From CAZHZT01 sp964537285 (lineage in GTDB: Bacteria > Bacteroidota > Bacteroidia > Chitinophagales > Saprospiraceae): a stretch of 23,880 nt of DNA. This document shows positions 22,119 to 23,880 of the stretch, piece by piece. Made by a program: the position numbers and the translations under genes. Every line of letters starts with the position of its first letter. The stretch's first letter is position 1. The notes under the pieces are model-generated. The model made no database searches. It was not told the origin of the DNA and saw only the letters and a program-made list of their open reading frames with translations. The stretch is from assembly GCA_964537285.1 (NCBI GenBank), contig CAZHZT010000086.1, positions 1 through 23,880 on the forward strand, read 5' to 3'.

Positions 22119-23813
22119 ATGCAGAAGAATTACATTTTAACAATTCTTTCACTCGCTTTCGTTCTAAACATTTTTGGAACACTTAACGCTCAGACAGATG
22201 AACAAAACTTCATCTTCCGCGTGAATTCTCCATCTGGTATCGCAGCAGACTATGACTGGTCAGGTTCAACGGACTGGGGTGCGATGGTTACAGAAACCGT
22301 TACGGCTGATTTAGCCTGGGCCTATGACGATGTAGATTCACTAATGTGCAGCAGCACAGCTACAAATGACCTTACAGGAAAGATCGCTTTGATCCGTCGT
22401 GGTGCTTGTAACTTCAGCCTTAAAGCTTACAACGCTCAGGAAGGGGGAGCCATCGGGTTTATCATTTGCAACAACAATGAGGCTAATCCTACAGAACTTG
22501 TAGGGATGTTAGGTGGTGACTCTGCAACAGCAGTAGTTATCCCAGGGATTTTCCTAAGCTTCCAAACTTGCTCTTTCATTGCTGATGAAATTGCTTCTGG
22601 AAACACAGTGAACGCTTCATTCTTATTGCCTACTATTTACAATGAATTAGGCCCTTACAGCTACCACACACCACAATCTCAGATTCTTCCTTTGGATGAA
22701 ATCCAAATGAATGTGGTTAACCGTGACACAATGAATGTCGCTACCGGAGTAGAATGTAAAGTAGAAGTACTTGAACCCGGTGGAACAACTACTGTTCTAA
22801 CTCAAACACTCGACATTCCGCCATCAGCTGATACCGTGATTCAGTTTGATGACTATATTCCTTCTGACTTAGGAGAGTATGTGATGACCTATTCTGCCGA
22901 AGCACTTACAGATGATGTTTTAGAACATCGCTTTGTAATCACTGATGCTACTTATGCTCTTGACAATGGCGACTTGGCAAACGCTGGTGGTGCTTCTGAA
23001 ACAGATGCTGGTTTCTTGAATGCAGGTCTTCAATTCCACATGGGTTCTGTTTACTTGGCTGGCCCTAATGGTGGTACTGCAACTTACGCTACATTCGCTA
23101 TTCACAATCCTGAAGAATTTGCTTCTGGAACACCTGCTGATGATGAATTCCAGATTTTGCTCTATGATGCAGATCCTGATGGTGATGGGGTGATTCCAGG
23201 TGGTACTTCCTCTTATGATGACTTCACGGTTATCGCTTTCGCTTCTTATCAGCTAGAATCAGATTATCAGGCAGATCAGTTGATCACTGTAGAATTTGAT
23301 GGTCCTGCAACACTTAATCCAAATGGTCAGTATTTACTGTCTGTTCAATATGACGGTTCTAATAATGGTTCAGGTATTTCTCCTGACTTCACTACTGCAG
23401 GAGCTGCTAATCTGCCTTACATTGGTACAACAGTATTCGGTTCAGATGGAGATGCGAACCCTCCTCGTTTATTCATGGGTGGTTTTACTTCTGGTATCAA
23501 TGCTGTGATCCGTCTTCAAATGGATAACTTCGTAAATACAGAAAATATCACAGAACTTGCTGATAACAAGTTAACGGTATACCCAACGATTGCAAACAAT
23601 GAAATCAATGTTCAATTGAACCTTGATGGTCCTAACAACGTGCAAATACGTATGTTCGACTTCCAGAGCCGCTTAGTAAACGCTTATGAATACAATGGCG
23701 TTCAAAGAGAAAATATCACTCTTGATGTTTCCGCTTTGGCTAGTGGCTTATACTTCTTAGCTGTTGAAACAGAAGAAGGATACCGCGCAGTGAAGTTCAA
23801 TATTACAAAATAA
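22119..23813 (+). CDS. Secreted PA-domain protein with T9SS type A sorting domain
   Basis: A 564-residue secreted protein. The signal peptide is residues 1-24 (FGTLNA|QTDEQ). A protease-associated (PA) domain covers about 74-167: NDLTGKIALIRRGACNFSLK, then GAIGFIICNNN and VIPGIFLSFQTC. The middle part (about 190-475) is rich in beta strands and acidic loops but has no family I can name. Residues about 483-564 are a Por/T9SS type A C-terminal domain (LTVYPTIANNEINVQL, then LASGLYFLAVETEEGYRAVKF), directing export through the type IX system and surface attachment. No peptidase catalytic residues were identified, so it may be a binding or adhesion protein. A -7 promoter box lies about 110 nt upstream. 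Confidence 0.9.
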   Translation: MQKNYILTILSLAFVLNIFGTLNAQTDEQNFIFRVNSPSGIAADYDWSGSTDWGAMVTETVTADLAWAYDDVDSLMCSSTATNDLTGKIALIRRGACNFSLKAYNAQEGGAIGFIICNNNEANPTELVGMLGGDSATAVVIPGIFLSFQTCSFIADEIASGNTVNASFLLPTIYNELGPYSYHTPQSQILPLDEIQMNVVNRDTMNVATGVECKVEVLEPGGTTTVLTQTLDIPPSADTVIQFDDYIPSDLGEYVMTYSAEALTDDVLEHRFVITDATYALDNGDLANAGGASETDAGFLNAGLQFHMGSVYLAGPNGGTATYATFAIHNPEEFASGTPADDEFQILLYDADPDGDGVIPGGTSSYDDFTVIAFASYQLESDYQADQLITVEFDGPATLNPNGQYLLSVQYDGSNNGSGISPDFTTAGAANLPYIGTTVFGSDGDANPPRLFMGGFTSGINAVIRLQMDNFVNTENITELADNKLTVYPTIANNEINVQLNLDGPNNVQIRMFDFQSRLVNAYEYNGVQRENITLDVSALASGLYFLAVETEEGYRAVKFNITK

Positions 23814-23815
23814 TT

Positions 23816-23880
23816 TTAGAGCAACTGTGCTTCAGGAACTAAATCCTTGATAGCTTTAGAAGCGATTATTTTGGTGGCAA
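23816..23880 (-). CDS. Possible 3' end of a convergent gene
   Basis: On the minus strand the frame is open from the window edge to TAA at 23818-23816, giving 20 residues plus one partial codon, ending ATKIIASKAIKDLVPEAQLL. Codon composition looks coding, and it ends 3 nt from the PA-domain gene's stop. Too short for a family call; it could be chance. Confidence 0.35.
   Translation of the reverse strand, partial: ATKIIASKAIKDLVPEAQLL

Overview
The window looks like a chromosomal stretch of a Bacteroidota bacterium, probably near the Saprospiria/Saprospiraceae. Supporting signs are a Por/T9SS-type C-terminal sorting domain on the last gene, near-matches to the Bacteroidota promoter -7 element (TAnnTTTG), A-rich rather than Shine-Dalgarno-like start regions, typical Bacteroidota lipoproteins, and two proteins ending in an IPTL-CTERM-like tail. 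Assignment below phylum level is inference.

Layout. 1-1000: the 5' part of a tyrosine recombinase running off the left edge, next to a decayed C-terminal fragment of an ASH-domain/IPTL-tail protein. 987-2688: a D-2-hydroxyacid dehydrogenase and a divergent GNAT acetyltransferase, separated by inverted heptamer repeats. 2690-5460: the most unusual part, two paralogous HTH + S24 (LexA-like) proteins, each behind an AT-rich palindromic operator-like site and a 330-390 nt structured leader. The pair is bracketed by two inverted copies of a ~110 bp inverted-repeat element. 5528-9110: rlmB, a secreted choice-of-anchor I beta-propeller protein with an IPTL-like tail, and an EamA transporter, all on the minus strand. 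9175-10746: a VOC protein and a class IV-like histone deacetylase homologue. 11023-17357: a GH20 hexosaminidase lipoprotein, an SSS-family sodium symporter, and a transglutaminase/discoidin lipoprotein gene split by one in-frame TAA; the first two look like an amino-sugar salvage unit. 17474-21774: a TraB/GumN protein, a gamma-carbonic anhydrase and priA. 22119-23813: a PA-domain protein with a T9SS sorting domain. A possible convergent gene end lies at the right edge.

Most intergenic gaps hold a long, often perfect inverted repeat, and many begin at or within a few bases of a stop codon. They differ in stem sequence, range from 10 to 40 bp, and mostly lack the U-tract of an ordinary terminator. 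No tRNA, rRNA, CRISPR array or complete insertion sequence was recognised.
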